Shown here: positions 42,369 through 51,712 of the stretch, piece after piece
Layout: every line of letters starts with the position of its first letter
How positions within the stretch are numbered: position 1 is the first letter of the stretch
DNA from: Curtobacterium luteum
GTDB lineage: Bacteria; Actinomycetota; Actinomycetes; Actinomycetales; Microbacteriaceae
Assembly: GCF_014646995.1 (NCBI RefSeq)
Contig: NZ_BMOI01000015.1
Span: 19,105 to 80,233, forward strand
Length of the DNA stretch: 61,129 bases
Direction of reading: 5' to 3'
Made by a program: the position numbers and the translations under genes
The notes under the pieces: generated by a model
The model's database searches: none
Seen by the model: the letters and a program-made list of their open reading frames with translations, nothing else
Told to the model about the DNA's origin: nothing

Positions 42369-42414
42369 CGCGCGTCGCTCTGGCGGCTCGCCTCGTGCGC
42401 CCCGCGGCTCCGGC

Positions 42415-42438
42415 TCCGGCCTGGAGGCGCGGGGTGCG
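42415..42438 (+). repeat. Dispersed repeat family A, half copy
   Basis: TCCGGCCTGGAGGCGCGGGG followed by TGCG lies about 50 bases after the EndoH stop. Confidence 0.55.
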
Positions 42439-42564
42439 TCCGTCCCGCCACTCGCGTCGGACCGTGACATCGGTTCCGTCCGTGGCAGATCCGGTGCACG
42501 ATCCTCGGGGTACGCGCACCGAAACCGTCACCTCCGGATCCGTGGATCGGCTCGCCCGACGTCG

Positions 42565-42570
42565 TACGAT
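42565..42570 (+). promoter_or_regulatory. Putative -10 box (TACGAT) for leaderless DUF1905 gene
   Basis: TACGAT ends six bases before the GTG at 42577, without a Shine-Dalgarno sequence. Confidence 0.5.
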
Positions 42571-42576
42571 CGCCGC

Positions 42577-42867
42577 GTGGAGGTCGAGTTCGACGGCGAG
42601 GTCATCGAGTGGCGCGGTCCGGCGCCGTTCTTCTACGCCGTCGTGCCGCCCGACGCGGCCGAGAGCGTCCACGAACTCGCGCCGATGCTGACGTACGGGT
42701 GGGGTGTGGTCCCCGCGCGGGTGCGGATCGGGACCGTGACCTGGACGACGTCGCTCTTCCCGAAGGACGCCGGGTACCTCGTGCCGTTGCGTGCGGCGGA
42801 GCGGCGGCGTGCGGGCGTGGAGCTCGGGGACGTGCCGCACGTGACGCTCACCTTCGGCGACGCCTGA
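42577..42867 (+). CDS. DUF1905 family protein, 96 aa
   Basis: The sequence VEFDGEVIEWRGPAPFFYAVVPPDAAESVHELAPMLTYGWGVVPARVRIGTVTWTTSLFPKDAGYLVPLRAAERRRAGVELGDVPHVTLTF matches the DUF1905 beta-barrel (AbrB-like small fold), which occurs alone or fused to YdeI-type domains. Cytoplasmic, function unknown. GTG start at 42577 chosen because the fold starts there and a TACGAT box precedes it. Confidence 0.85.
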   Translation: MEVEFDGEVIEWRGPAPFFYAVVPPDAAESVHELAPMLTYGWGVVPARVRIGTVTWTTSLFPKDAGYLVPLRAAERRRAGVELGDVPHVTLTFGDA

Positions 42868-42916
42868 GGCGCGGCATCGGCGCCGCCGTGATCGGCGAGG
42901 GAGCGTCTGTTGGACG

Positions 42917-42990
42917 TGGAGGGGATGACGGGAATCGAACCCGCGTAGCCAGTTTGGAAGACTGGGGCTCTACCATTGAGCTACATCCCC
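42917..42990 (-). tRNA. tRNA-Gly (anticodon TCC), CCA encoded
   Basis: On the minus strand the acceptor GGGGATG pairs with CATCCCC. The D arm is GCTC/GAGC, and the anticodon arm CCAGT-CTTCCAA-ACTGG has anticodon TCC. The T arm is GCGGG-TTCGATT-CCCGT. The discriminator T and CCA follow. 74 bases in total. Confidence 0.95.
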
Positions 42991-43044
42991 GCGGCCGCGC
43001 ACGTGTCGCAGCCCCATCATCGTAGCGGACGAACAGCGACCGAC

Positions 43045-43320
43045 ATGCCACCCCTCGTGACGCTCCCGCCGAGCGACCGGGACGCCCGCCGCATCCGGTG
43101 GTCCCGCGTCGTCTCGTACGTGCTGGTCGTCCTCGCCGCGGTCGTGTTCTCGCTCCGCCCGGCACTGTTCGGCGACCCGCAGACCCAACCCGCACACGCG
43201 CTCCTGCACGTCTGGCGGATCGTGCTCGGCATCGTCCTCGTGCTCGCGGCGGCAGCGGTGCAGATCGCCGTCGGCGTCCGGTGGCGGCGGGACCTCCGGC
43301 GTCGTGCCGACGAGGACTGA
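43045..43320 (+). CDS. Small two-helix membrane protein, 91 aa
   Basis: Two hydrophobic segments, VVSYVLVVLAAVVFSLRPALF and LHVWRIVLGIVLVLAAAAVQIAVGV, are separated by a short polar loop (GDPQTQPAHAL). Both termini are charged; the C terminus RWRRDLRRRADED is strongly basic then acidic, suggesting both ends face the cytoplasm. No family recognised. ATG at 43045 is the first in-frame start after the tRNA-Gly region. Confidence 0.65.
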   Translation: MPPLVTLPPSDRDARRIRWSRVVSYVLVVLAAVVFSLRPALFGDPQTQPAHALLHVWRIVLGIVLVLAAAAVQIAVGVRWRRDLRRRADED

Positions 43321-43459
43321 TCCCTCCACAGGGGCGCGCCGGGCAACACGGATCCACGACGCTCCACAGCTCCCGGGAACCGCGCGCCCGCAGACCGCTA
43401 CACTCATCGGGGTCGCATGCGCCCTCCCGGCGTGCGTGGCCACCCCTGGCCCAGTCAAA

Positions 43460-43536
43460 CGGGGCGTAGCTCAGCTTGGTAGAGCGCCCGCTTTGGGAGC
43501 GGGAGGTCGCAGGTTCAAATCCTGTCGCCCCGACCA
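43460..43536 (+). tRNA. tRNA-Pro (anticodon TGG), CCA encoded
   Basis: The acceptor CGGGGCG pairs with CGCCCCG. The anticodon arm CCCGC-TTTGGGA-GCGGG has anticodon TGG. The T arm is GCAGG-TTCAAAT-CCTGT. 77 bases including discriminator A and CCA. It lies 36 bases upstream of tig. Confidence 0.95.
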
Positions 43537-43572
43537 GGTCCACAAGAACGTCAACCAACAGGAGTACATCCC

Positions 43573-44880
43573 TTGGCCACCAGCACCGTCGACAAGCTGA
43601 GCGACACCCGCGTCAAGCTCACCGTGAACGTGACGCCGGAAGACCTCAAGCCGAGCATCGACCACGCGTACAAGCACATCGCCGAGCAGATCAACATCCC
43701 GGGCTTCCGCAAGGGCAAGGTCCCGCCGGCGATCGTCGACCAGCGTGTCGGCCGTGGCGAGGTCCTGAACCACGCCGTCGGCGACGCGATCGACAACTTC
43801 TACCGCCAGGCGGTGGAGGAGCAGGAGCTGCGCATCCTCGGCCGTGCCGAGGCCGACGTCGCCGAGCTCCCGAACGTGAAGGACTTCACGGGCGACCTCG
43901 TCCTCACCTTCGAGGTGGACGTGCGCCCCGAGTTCGACCTCCCGGACTACTCGAGCTACGAGCTCACGGTCGACGCCGTGGACGTCACCGACGAGGAGAT
44001 CGAGGAGGAGCTGCAGAACCTGCGCACCCGCTTCGGCACGCTCGTCACGGTCGACCGTCCGGCGACCAAGGGCGACTTCGCCCAGATCGACCTCACCGCC
44101 ACGATCGGCGACGACGAGGTCGACTCGGCCACCGGCGTCTCCTACGAGATCGGCTCGGGCGACCTGCTCGAGGGCATCGACGAGGCGCTCGAGTCCCTCA
44201 CCGCCGGTGAGTCGACGACCTTCGAGTCGACGCTCGTCGGTGGCGACCGCGAGGGCGAGACCGCGCAGATCGCCGTCACCGTCACCGCCGTCAAGGAGCG
44301 CGAGCTCCCCGACGCCGACGACGAGTTCGCCCAGATCGCGAGCCAGTTCGACACGATCGACGAGCTCAAGGCGGACCTCAAGGAGCAGATCGCGAAGTCG
44401 AAGAGCTTCGGCCAGGGCGCCGCGGCCCGCGACAAGCTCGTCGAGAAGCTCATCGAGGACGTCAACATCCCGATCTCGGAGAAGCTCATCGAGGACGAGG
44501 TGCACCGTCACCTCGAGCAGGAGAACCGCCTCGAGGACGACGAGCACCGCAAGGAGGTTGCCGAGTCCAGCGAGAAGGCCTTCCGCTCGCAGATCCTCCT
44601 CGACGCGATCGCCGAGAAGGAAGAGATCCAGGTCTCGCAGGAGGAGCTCACGCAGTACCTCATCCAGGCCGCTGCGCAGTACGGCATGGAGCCGGCCGAG
44701 TTCATCCGCGTCATCGACCAGAACGGGCAGATCCCGGGCATGGTCGGCGAGGTGGCCCGCTCGAAGGCCGTCGCGACCGTCCTCTCCAAGGTGACCGTCA
44801 AGGACTCCAACGGCGGCGACGTCGACCTCTCCGCCTTCACGGCGGGTGTCGCGCAGACCCCGGCGGAGGACGCTGAGTAA
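43573..44880 (+). CDS. tig: Trigger factor (ribosome-associated chaperone/PPIase)
   Basis: 435 residues. The N-terminal ribosome-binding domain carries the signature GFRKGKVPP (GFRxGKxP). The FKBP-type PPIase domain is around 150-230 ([51 protein letters not shown]). The rest is the helical SurA-like chaperone arm. It binds nascent chains at the exit tunnel. TTG start at 43573 with AGGAG 8 bases upstream. An acidic C-terminal tail is typical. First of the tig-clpP1-clpP2 group. Confidence 0.95.
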   Translation: MATSTVDKLSDTRVKLTVNVTPEDLKPSIDHAYKHIAEQINIPGFRKGKVPPAIVDQRVGRGEVLNHAVGDAIDNFYRQAVEEQELRILGRAEADVAELPNVKDFTGDLVLTFEVDVRPEFDLPDYSSYELTVDAVDVTDEEIEEELQNLRTRFGTLVTVDRPATKGDFAQIDLTATIGDDEVDSATGVSYEIGSGDLLEGIDEALESLTAGESTTFESTLVGGDREGETAQIAVTVTAVKERELPDADDEFAQIASQFDTIDELKADLKEQIAKSKSFGQGAAARDKLVEKLIEDVNIPISEKLIEDEVHRHLEQENRLEDDEHRKEVAESSEKAFRSQILLDAIAEKEEIQVSQEELTQYLIQAAAQYGMEPAEFIRVIDQNGQIPGMVGEVARSKAVATVLSKVTVKDSNGGDVDLSAFTAGVAQTPAEDAE

Positions 44881-44897
44881 GCGTCTCCACCCTCCGA

Positions 44898-44935
44898 ACG
44901 GGAGGCGCGGTGCCAGCTGGCACCGCGCCTCCCGT
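44898..44935 (+). terminator. Hairpin after tig, related to repeat family A
   Basis: The 17-base arms (44898-44914 and 44919-44935) pair perfectly around the loop AGCT. The stem contains GGAGGCGCGGTGCC, the family A core. It probably terminates tig transcripts before clpP1. Confidence 0.75.
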
Positions 44936-44956
44936 CCGTTGTGGGCACGATCCGAC

Positions 44957-44970
44957 CGCCCAGAGCGAAC
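44957..44970 (+). promoter_or_regulatory. Candidate ClgR box upstream of clpP1
   Basis: CGCCCAGAGCGAAC fits CGCYNANRGCGWWS, the core I recall for the ClgR site described in corynebacteria. It lies about 80 bases before the clpP1 ATG, and 28 bases before a TAAGTT box (44998-45003). Confidence 0.5.
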
Positions 44971-45037
44971 ACACGCGAAGTGGTGCGTTGCACCCGATAA
45001 GTTCGACATCAAGCGACAACTGAACGGGAGCTTTTCC

Positions 45038-45664
45038 ATGGCCGAAGCGACACTGAACCCCAGTGTTTTTGACCGCCTTCTGAGAGACCGGATCGTGTGG
45101 CTCGGCTCCGAGGTCCGCGACGACAACTCGAACGAGATCGCAGCGAAGCTGCTGATGCTCGCGGCCGAGGACCCTGAGAAGGACATCTACCTCTACATCA
45201 ACTCGCCCGGTGGCTCGATCACCGCCGGCATGGCGATCTACGACACGATGCAGTTCGTGCCGAACGACATCGTCACGGTGGGCATCGGCCTCGCGGCCTC
45301 GATGGGGCAGTTCCTGCTCTCGTCGGGCACCCCGGGCAAGCGCTACATCACCCCGAACGCGCGCGTGCTGCTGCACCAGCCGTCCGGTGGCTTCGGCGGC
45401 ACCGCTGCCGACATCCAGACGCAGGCGAAGGTCATCCTCGACATGAAACAGCGGATGGCCGAGCTCACGGCGGAGCAGACCGGCAAGTCGATCGAGCAGA
45501 TCCTCAAGGACAACGACCGCGACAACTGGTTCACGGCGCAGGAGGCCCTCGAGTACGGCTTCGTGGACCACCTCCGTGCGTCCTCGAGCGAGGTCGTCGG
45601 CGGCGGTGGCACCGTCGCGGACGGCGAGACGCCGACCCCGGCCGCCGAGCCCGAGTCCAACTGA
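45038..45664 (+). CDS. clpP1: ATP-dependent Clp protease proteolytic subunit ClpP1
   Basis: 208 residues of the serine peptidase family S14. The catalytic Ser lies in [16 protein letters not shown] and the His in [31 protein letters not shown] is the oxyanion region. The C-terminal tail is Gly/Glu-rich and not conserved. In actinobacteria two different ClpP rings form a mixed 14-mer that works with ClpX or ClpC1. ATG at 45038 with GGGAG upstream. 26 bases before clpP2. Confidence 0.95.
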   Translation: MAEATLNPSVFDRLLRDRIVWLGSEVRDDNSNEIAAKLLMLAAEDPEKDIYLYINSPGGSITAGMAIYDTMQFVPNDIVTVGIGLAASMGQFLLSSGTPGKRYITPNARVLLHQPSGGFGGTAADIQTQAKVILDMKQRMAELTAEQTGKSIEQILKDNDRDNWFTAQEALEYGFVDHLRASSSEVVGGGGTVADGETPTPAAEPESN

Positions 45665-45690
45665 CCACCACCGAAGAAAAGGAAACGAGA

Positions 45691-46350
45691 ATGCATCTCC
45701 CCATGCTCGGTGGCGCACAGAACGTCCCGGCTCCGTCCGACCGCTACATCCTCCCGAGCTTCGAGGAGCGCACGGCCTACGGCTACAAGCGGCAGGACCC
45801 GTACGCGAAGCTCTTCGAGGACCGCATCGTGTTCCTCGGCGTCCAGGTCGACGACGCGTCGGCTGACGACGTGATGGCGCAGCTGCTGGTGCTCGAGTCG
45901 ATGGACCCGGACCGCGACATCGTCATGTACATCAACTCGCCCGGTGGCTCGTTCACCGCGATGACGGCGATCTACGACACGATGCAGTACATCCGTCCGC
46001 AGATCCAGACGGTCTGCCTCGGGCAGGCCGCTTCGGCCGCGTCGGTGCTCCTCGCTGCCGGTACCCCCGGCAAGCGTCTGGCGCTCCCGAACGCCCGCGT
46101 GCTCATCCACCAGCCCGCGGTCCAGCAGGGTGGCGGCCAGGCGTCCGACATCGAGATCCAGGCGGCGGAGATCCTCCGCATGCGCACCTGGCTCGAGGAG
46201 ACGCTGTCGAAGCACTCGAACAAGACGGCGGCCGAGGTCAACAACGACATCGAGCGCGACAAGATCATGTCCGCCGAAGAGGCGCTCGAGTACGGCCTGA
46301 TCGACCAGGTCCTCACGAGCCGCAAGAACCTGCCGGCGCTCGTCAAGTAG
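45691..46350 (+). CDS. clpP2: ATP-dependent Clp protease proteolytic subunit ClpP2
   Basis: 219 residues. The N-terminal propeptide-like part ([28 protein letters not shown]) is longer than in ClpP1 and typical of the second actinobacterial subunit. Catalytic Ser in [16 protein letters not shown], His in [36 protein letters not shown] is conserved. ATG after AAAAGGAAACGAG. Cotranscribed with clpP1; a strong terminator follows. Confidence 0.95.
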   Translation: MHLPMLGGAQNVPAPSDRYILPSFEERTAYGYKRQDPYAKLFEDRIVFLGVQVDDASADDVMAQLLVLESMDPDRDIVMYINSPGGSFTAMTAIYDTMQYIRPQIQTVCLGQAASAASVLLAAGTPGKRLALPNARVLIHQPAVQQGGGQASDIEIQAAEILRMRTWLEETLSKHSNKTAAEVNNDIERDKIMSAEEALEYGLIDQVLTSRKNLPALVK

Positions 46351-46358
46351 CGCTGCAG

Positions 46359-46396
46359 CACGAAGGCCCCGCACCGTCCGGTGCGGGGCCTTCGTG
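46359..46396 (+). terminator. Terminator of clpP1-clpP2
   Basis: The 17-base arms (46359-46375 and 46380-46396) pair perfectly around GTCC. The core is AAGGCCCCGCACC. It lies nine bases after the clpP2 stop, between convergent genes. Confidence 0.8.
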
Positions 46397-46420
46397 CGTC
46401 CGGCGCGGTTCGGGCAGGAG

Positions 46421-46446
46421 CGGACTGGAGGCGCGGTGCGGCTCCG
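46421..46446 (+). repeat. Dispersed repeat family A, half copy
   Basis: CGGACTGGAGGCGCGGTGCG followed by GCTCCG. It lies between the clpP2 terminator and the end of the copper-protein gene. Confidence 0.6.
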
Positions 46447-46457
46447 GCAGGCGGGTG

Positions 46458-47156
46458 TCAGTCCTCGCGGGGAGCGTCGGGGTCGTCCTCGTCCGACGAC
46501 GACGGCGCTGCCGGACGCCGACGGAGGAGGAGCAGCACCGCGACGACGGCTCCGACCACGACGACGCCGCCCGCGGCGATGAAGAGGGCATCGGTGCCGG
46601 CCGAGTCGGTCGCGCCCGAGGCCGTGCCGTTCGTCGCCGCCTCGGTGGAGCCGCCGGAGGCCGTCGAACACGTCGGGGGCTCCGCGGCCCCCGTCGCTGC
46701 GGTGAACCCGGCGGGCGCCTTCCAGGTGAAGGTGTACTCGTCCGAGACCGTGTGGCCGTCGGCGGAGACGATCTGCCACTCGACGGTGTACTTCCCGGAG
46801 TCGCCGAGGGCGGCCTTCGTGGTCATCGAGGGGCCGTCGACCGCGAGGCAGCCGTCCTCGTAGTACTTGCCGTCGGGGCCGACGATCCGGTACGCGAACC
46901 CCGCGTTCGACCCGCCGATGTCGAGCAGCTTGTCGTTCGTCGTGATCTCGAACGCCTTCGGCAGCGACGTGAGCGTGCCGTCCGCCTTCGGCGTCGAGGC
47001 GATCATGTAGTTGTGCGCGCTGGCCGGAGCGGCGAGGCCGAGGACCGCACCGCCCACGATCGTGAGGGCCGTGGCGGCCGCGGCCACGAGCCTCCCGGCA
47101 GCACGCGAGCGGCCGCGCGGAGCACGCGCGGCCGGGTGCCGGAGCCGAGGGGTCAC
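46458..47156 (-). CDS. CopC-domain copper-resistance protein, membrane anchored
   Basis: 232 residues. The signal sequence ends APASA before HNYMIASTPKADGTLTSLPKAFEITTNDKLLD, so the mature protein starts with His as in CopC proteins that bind Cu(II) through the N-terminal His brace. EWQIVSADGHTVSDEYTFTWK holds the second conserved His. A Ser/Thr/Ala linker leads to a C-terminal helix (ALFIAAGGVVVVGAVVAVLLLLRRR) that anchors it outside the membrane. GTG start in a GTGA overlap with the ycnI stop. Expected role is extracellular copper binding or import. Confidence 0.9.
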   Translation of the reverse strand: MTPRLRHPAARAPRGRSRAAGRLVAAAATALTIVGGAVLGLAAPASAHNYMIASTPKADGTLTSLPKAFEITTNDKLLDIGGSNAGFAYRIVGPDGKYYEDGCLAVDGPSMTTKAALGDSGKYTVEWQIVSADGHTVSDEYTFTWKAPAGFTAATGAAEPPTCSTASGGSTEAATNGTASGATDSAGTDALFIAAGGVVVVGAVVAVLLLLRRRPAAPSSSDEDDPDAPRED

Positions 47157-47872
47157 TTGCTCGTCCGCCGACGGGTCGAGGCGACCGCGACGACGAGGGC
47201 GGCGGCGCCGAGGACGAGGCCGCCGAGCCCGAGGAACCGCCCGACGAGGTCGGGGTCACTGCTCGTGCCGGACGCTGCCGACGCCGTCGGGGTGGTCTCG
47301 ATCGGGTCGCCGTCCGGCTCCGTGGCGACCGCGGCGGTCAGGACGACCGACGGTGCCGGGTGCTCGGGCTCGGCCTTGCCGTCCTGCTGCTGCTGGTCCC
47401 ACTCGACCGAGCCCTTCTCGCAGGTCTGGGTCACGGGGAACTCGACGCGGTCGCCCGCCTTGCCGTCCGGCAGCGAGAACGACAGGGAGAACGTGTCGCG
47501 CTCGTCGGCGGGGAGCGGGGTCTTCGCGGTGTAGGTGATGGCCGACACACGCTGGCCGGCGTCCTCCGCGGACTCGTCGTCGGCGGAGGCCGAGGCGCTC
47601 GTGTAGGGCTCGGTGGTCTTCGTGATGGTCCAGTTCGGGTTCACGGTCGGGGTCACCTCGATGATGCTCTCCGGGACGTGGAAGGTGAGCTTCGTCGTGG
47701 GGGAGCCGTCGCAGCCGTGGGGCACCGAGAACGTCGCGGTCGTGTACGAGTTCGCGGCCGTCGAGGTCGCCGTGGCCTCGACGTGGGCGCTGGCGGCGGC
47801 CGCCGTGCCGAGGACGATCGCGGCGGTGACGCCGAGGGTGGCCGCACCGAGGACGGCGACGCGCTTGGGCAT
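47153..47872 (-). CDS. ycnI: YcnI-family (DUF1775) copper-binding membrane protein
   Basis: 239 residues. The signal peptide ends AASA before HVEATATSTAANSYTTATFSVPHGCDGSPTTKLTFHVPESI. The mature N-terminal His and the following Glu are the DUF1775 copper site. A C-terminal helix (LVGRFLGLGGLVLGAAALVVAVAS) anchors it. Partner of the CopC protein encoded next. ATG at 47872 with GGAAGG. The perfect 15-base palindrome at 47891-47905 lies in its leader and is a candidate metal-responsive operator. Confidence 0.9.
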   Translation of the reverse strand: MPKRVAVLGAATLGVTAAIVLGTAAAASAHVEATATSTAANSYTTATFSVPHGCDGSPTTKLTFHVPESIIEVTPTVNPNWTITKTTEPYTSASASADDESAEDAGQRVSAITYTAKTPLPADERDTFSLSFSLPDGKAGDRVEFPVTQTCEKGSVEWDQQQQDGKAEPEHPAPSVVLTAAVATEPDGDPIETTPTASAASGTSSDPDLVGRFLGLGGLVLGAAALVVAVASTRRRTSK

Positions 47873-47890
47873 GGGGATCCTTCCGGGACT

Positions 47891-47905
47891 TCTACAAGTT
47901 GTAGA
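47891..47905. promoter_or_regulatory. Candidate operator of the copper genes
   Basis: TCTACAAGTTGTAGA is a perfect 15-base palindrome 19 bases upstream of the ycnI ATG. The half-site TACA/TGTA resembles sites of the CopY/BlaI/MecI repressor family. Confidence 0.5.
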
Positions 47906-48090
47906 GCAGACTCGGACACGGTAGCAGGACCGAACGCCCTGGGCGAACGCGGACGGCGAAACCGGCCGGGCGTCGCGGTGGCTGTCGCCGGTTGCGGTTA
48001 GGCTCGGACACAGCCGGTGGATCAGCGCCGGGTGGATCGTCAGGCGTCGGTTCCGACGGAGTCGTCGCACGGCCGAGGGAGGGCACGCAC

Positions 48091-49371
<1,281 letters not shown>

Positions 49372-49384
49372 CCGGACGCTGCCG

Positions 49385-49429
49385 ACGCCGACGCCGGACC
49401 GCCCGCGAGGTCCGGTCCGGCGTCGGCGT
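49385..49429 (+). terminator. Terminator of clpX
   Basis: ACGCCGACGCCGGACC (49385-49400) and GGTCCGGCGTCGGCGT (49414-49429) form a perfect 16-base stem with a 13-base loop, 13 bases after the clpX stop. Confidence 0.75.
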
Positions 49430-49435
49430 GCGGGG

Positions 49436-49498
49436 CTGCGGCGCGTGCGCGCCGCGCGCCCGCGCAGCGGCGCGCACGCGCGCCCGCGCGGGCGCGCC
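49436..49498. other. Alternating GC tract (Z-DNA-prone)
   Basis: 63 bases of almost only G and C, with long CG/GC alternation (GCGCGTGCGCGCCGCGCGCC and similar). Not coding. It lies between the clpX terminator and the family B repeat. Confidence 0.6.
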
Positions 49499-49560
49499 CG
49501 CACAACCAAAGTCACCTCGCACCACGGCGATCCGTAGTGCGAGGTGACTTTGGTTGTGCG
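49499..49560. repeat. Dispersed repeat family B, perfect copy (62 bases)
   Basis: The 24-base arms 49499-49522 and 49537-49560 are exact reverse complements around a 14-base loop. The arm core is ACAACCAAAGTCACC. It lies between convergent clpX and the M3 peptidase gene. Confidence 0.85.
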
Positions 49561-49613
49561 CTGGCGACTCGCGCCGCGGCCCGCCCGCGCCCGCGGCCCG
49601 CGCCCGCCCCGCG

Positions 49614-51641
49614 CTACTCGAGCCCGCGGCGCCGCAGCAGCGGCCCGACCTCGGCGTCGCGCCCGCGGAAGTCCCGGTACGCCTCGAGCGGATCCTTCGA
49701 CCCACCGACGCCGAGCAACCGCGACGCGAACCGCGCGCCCGCCTCACGCGAGAGGCCCCCGTTGTCGCGGAACCACTCCACGGTGCCGGCGTCGAGCACC
49801 TCGGACCAGATGTACCCGTAGTAGCCGGCGTCGTACCCGCCCGAGAACGTGTGCGCGAAGTACGTCGACGAGTACCGCGGTGGCACTGCCTCGACCGCGA
49901 TGCCCGCGTCCGTCAGGGCCTGACGCTCGAACGCCTCGACGTCGGTGACCGCCGCGGCCGCGTCAGCCGAGAGTCGGTGCCACGCCTGGTCGAGCAGCGC
50001 TGCCGCGAGGTACTCGGTCGTGGCGAAGCCCTCGTTGAACCCCTCGGACTCGCTCAACCCCAGGACGAGTTCCGGGGGCAGCGGCGCCCCGGTCTCGTGG
50101 TGCTTGGCGTAGTTCGCCAGGACGGACGGCCACGACACCCACATCTCGTTGACCTGCGACGGGAACTCGACGAAGTCCCGCTCGACGTTCGTGCCCGAGA
50201 AACGGGGGTAGGTCGTCCGCGCGATGAGACCGTGCAGGGCGTGTCCGAACTCGTGGAAGAGCGTCTCGACCTCGTCCTGGATCAGGAGCGTGGGGGAGCC
50301 AGCGGCGGGCTTCGCCACGTTGAGGTTGTTCACGACGACGGGCAGCGTGCCGAGCAGCGCGGACTGCTCGACGACCGGGTTCATCCACGCCCCGCCGCGC
50401 TTGCCGTCCCGCGTGTACAGGTCGAGCAGGTAGAGGCCCACCTCCTCGCCGTCGGACCCGCGCACCTCGAACACCCGGACCTCGTCGTTGTACCCGTGCA
50501 GGTCGGGACGTTCGGTGAAGGTGAGGCCGTACAGCTCGCCGGCCGCGTGGAAGACGCCGTCGTGCAGGACCCGGTCGGCCTCGAAGTACGGGCGGAGCGC
50601 CGAGCTGTCCGCCGCGAACTGCTCGCCGCGCAGGAGCTCGGTCGCGTACGCCCAGTCCCACGCCTCGACCTCGTGCCCGAGGACCCGGGCGCGGACCTCG
50701 CGCTCGTCGTCGGCGTTCCGGGCGGCGGCACCGACCAGCGACGAGAGCAGCCCGTCGACGGCCTCGGGGGTCCCCGCGGTCTCGTCGGCGGTCACGACCG
50801 CTGCGTGGTTCGGGAAGCCGAGCAGCTCGGCGCGCTCGGCGCGGAGCCGGACGATGCGGAGCAGGACCTCGCGGTTGTCGTGCTCGTTGCCGCGGCGGCC
50901 GCGGGAGAGTGACGCCTCCATGATCCGCTGCCGCAGGCTCCGGTCCGTGAGCGAGCCGAGCCACGGGTGCCCGGTGTAGAGCGGCAGCGTGATGAGCCAA
51001 CCGTCGAGGCCGCGGTCTGCTGCGGCGCCGGCTGCCGCGGACTTCGCGCCGTCGTCGAGTCCGGCGAGTTCGTCCTCGGAGCTGACGTGCACGGCGAGGT
51101 CGTTCGTGTCCTCGAGCAGGTTCCGCTCGAACGTCGTGGTCAGCGTCGAGAGTTCCTGGTTGATCGCGGTCAGGCGCTCCTTGCCCGTGTCGTCCAGCCC
51201 GGCACCGGCGAGCGTCATCTCGGTGTGCGTGCGCTCGACGAGCCGGCGGTCCTCGTCGGTGAGGTCCGTCCGGTCGTCGAGGCCCGCACGGACCGCGTCG
51301 ATCCGCGCGTAGAGCCGGCCGTCGAGGGTGATCGCGTCAGTGTGGGCGGCGAGGAGCGGCGAGATCTCGGCCTCGAGGTCGTGCAGCTCGGGCGTCGAGT
51401 CGGCCGACGACAGCGTGAAGAACACGTGGCTCACGCGGGCCAGTCGCTGCCCCGAGCGCTCCAGGGCCACGAGCGTGTTCTCGAAGGTCGGCGCGTCCGG
51501 GTTCGTGGCGATCGCCTCGACCTCCGCCTGTTGCTCGGCCGTGCCCGCGTCGAACGCGGGGCGGAAGTGCTCGAGCCGGACGTCGGTGAACGGCGGGAGG
51601 GCGTAGGGGAGGGTGCTCGGTTCGTCGAACGGGGTTGCCAT
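49614..51641 (-). CDS. M3 family oligopeptidase (Dcp/OpdA-type)
   Basis: 675 residues, no signal peptide. The zinc motif HEFGH (TLFHEFGHALHGLIARTTYPRFSGTNVERDFVEFPSQ) is the M3 signature, with the downstream Glu in FVEFPSQVNE as third ligand. GYNDEVRVFEVRGSDGEEVGLYLLDLYTRDGKRGGAWMNPV precedes it. The size fits peptidyl-dipeptidase Dcp or oligopeptidase A, which degrade short peptides from proteolysis. ATG at 51641; a TAGGGT box six bases upstream suggests leaderless expression. Confidence 0.92.
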   Translation of the reverse strand: MATPFDEPSTLPYALPPFTDVRLEHFRPAFDAGTAEQQAEVEAIATNPDAPTFENTLVALERSGQRLARVSHVFFTLSSADSTPELHDLEAEISPLLAAHTDAITLDGRLYARIDAVRAGLDDRTDLTDEDRRLVERTHTEMTLAGAGLDDTGKERLTAINQELSTLTTTFERNLLEDTNDLAVHVSSEDELAGLDDGAKSAAAGAAADRGLDGWLITLPLYTGHPWLGSLTDRSLRQRIMEASLSRGRRGNEHDNREVLLRIVRLRAERAELLGFPNHAAVVTADETAGTPEAVDGLLSSLVGAAARNADDEREVRARVLGHEVEAWDWAYATELLRGEQFAADSSALRPYFEADRVLHDGVFHAAGELYGLTFTERPDLHGYNDEVRVFEVRGSDGEEVGLYLLDLYTRDGKRGGAWMNPVVEQSALLGTLPVVVNNLNVAKPAAGSPTLLIQDEVETLFHEFGHALHGLIARTTYPRFSGTNVERDFVEFPSQVNEMWVSWPSVLANYAKHHETGAPLPPELVLGLSESEGFNEGFATTEYLAAALLDQAWHRLSADAAAAVTDVEAFERQALTDAGIAVEAVPPRYSSTYFAHTFSGGYDAGYYGYIWSEVLDAGTVEWFRDNGGLSREAGARFASRLLGVGGSKDPLEAYRDFRGRDAEVGPLLRRRGLE

Positions 51642-51647
51642 GCCGCC

Positions 51648-51653
51648 ACCCTA
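51648..51653 (-). promoter_or_regulatory. Putative -10 box (TAGGGT) for leaderless M3 peptidase gene
   Basis: TAGGGT on the minus strand ends six bases before the ATG at 51641 and abuts a family A repeat. Confidence 0.45.
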
Positions 51654-51697
51654 CGGACTGGAGGCGCGGTGCGGGCCCGCCCCGCGCCTCCCGTCCG
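51653..51697. repeat. Dispersed repeat family A, full copy
   Basis: ACGGACTGGAGGCGCGGTGC opens the copy and GCGCCTCCCGTCCG closes it. It lies after the tetR stop and before the M3 gene on the minus strand, so it may terminate tetR. Confidence 0.75.
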
Positions 51698-51712
51698 GTC
51701 CGTGGTCGCGCG

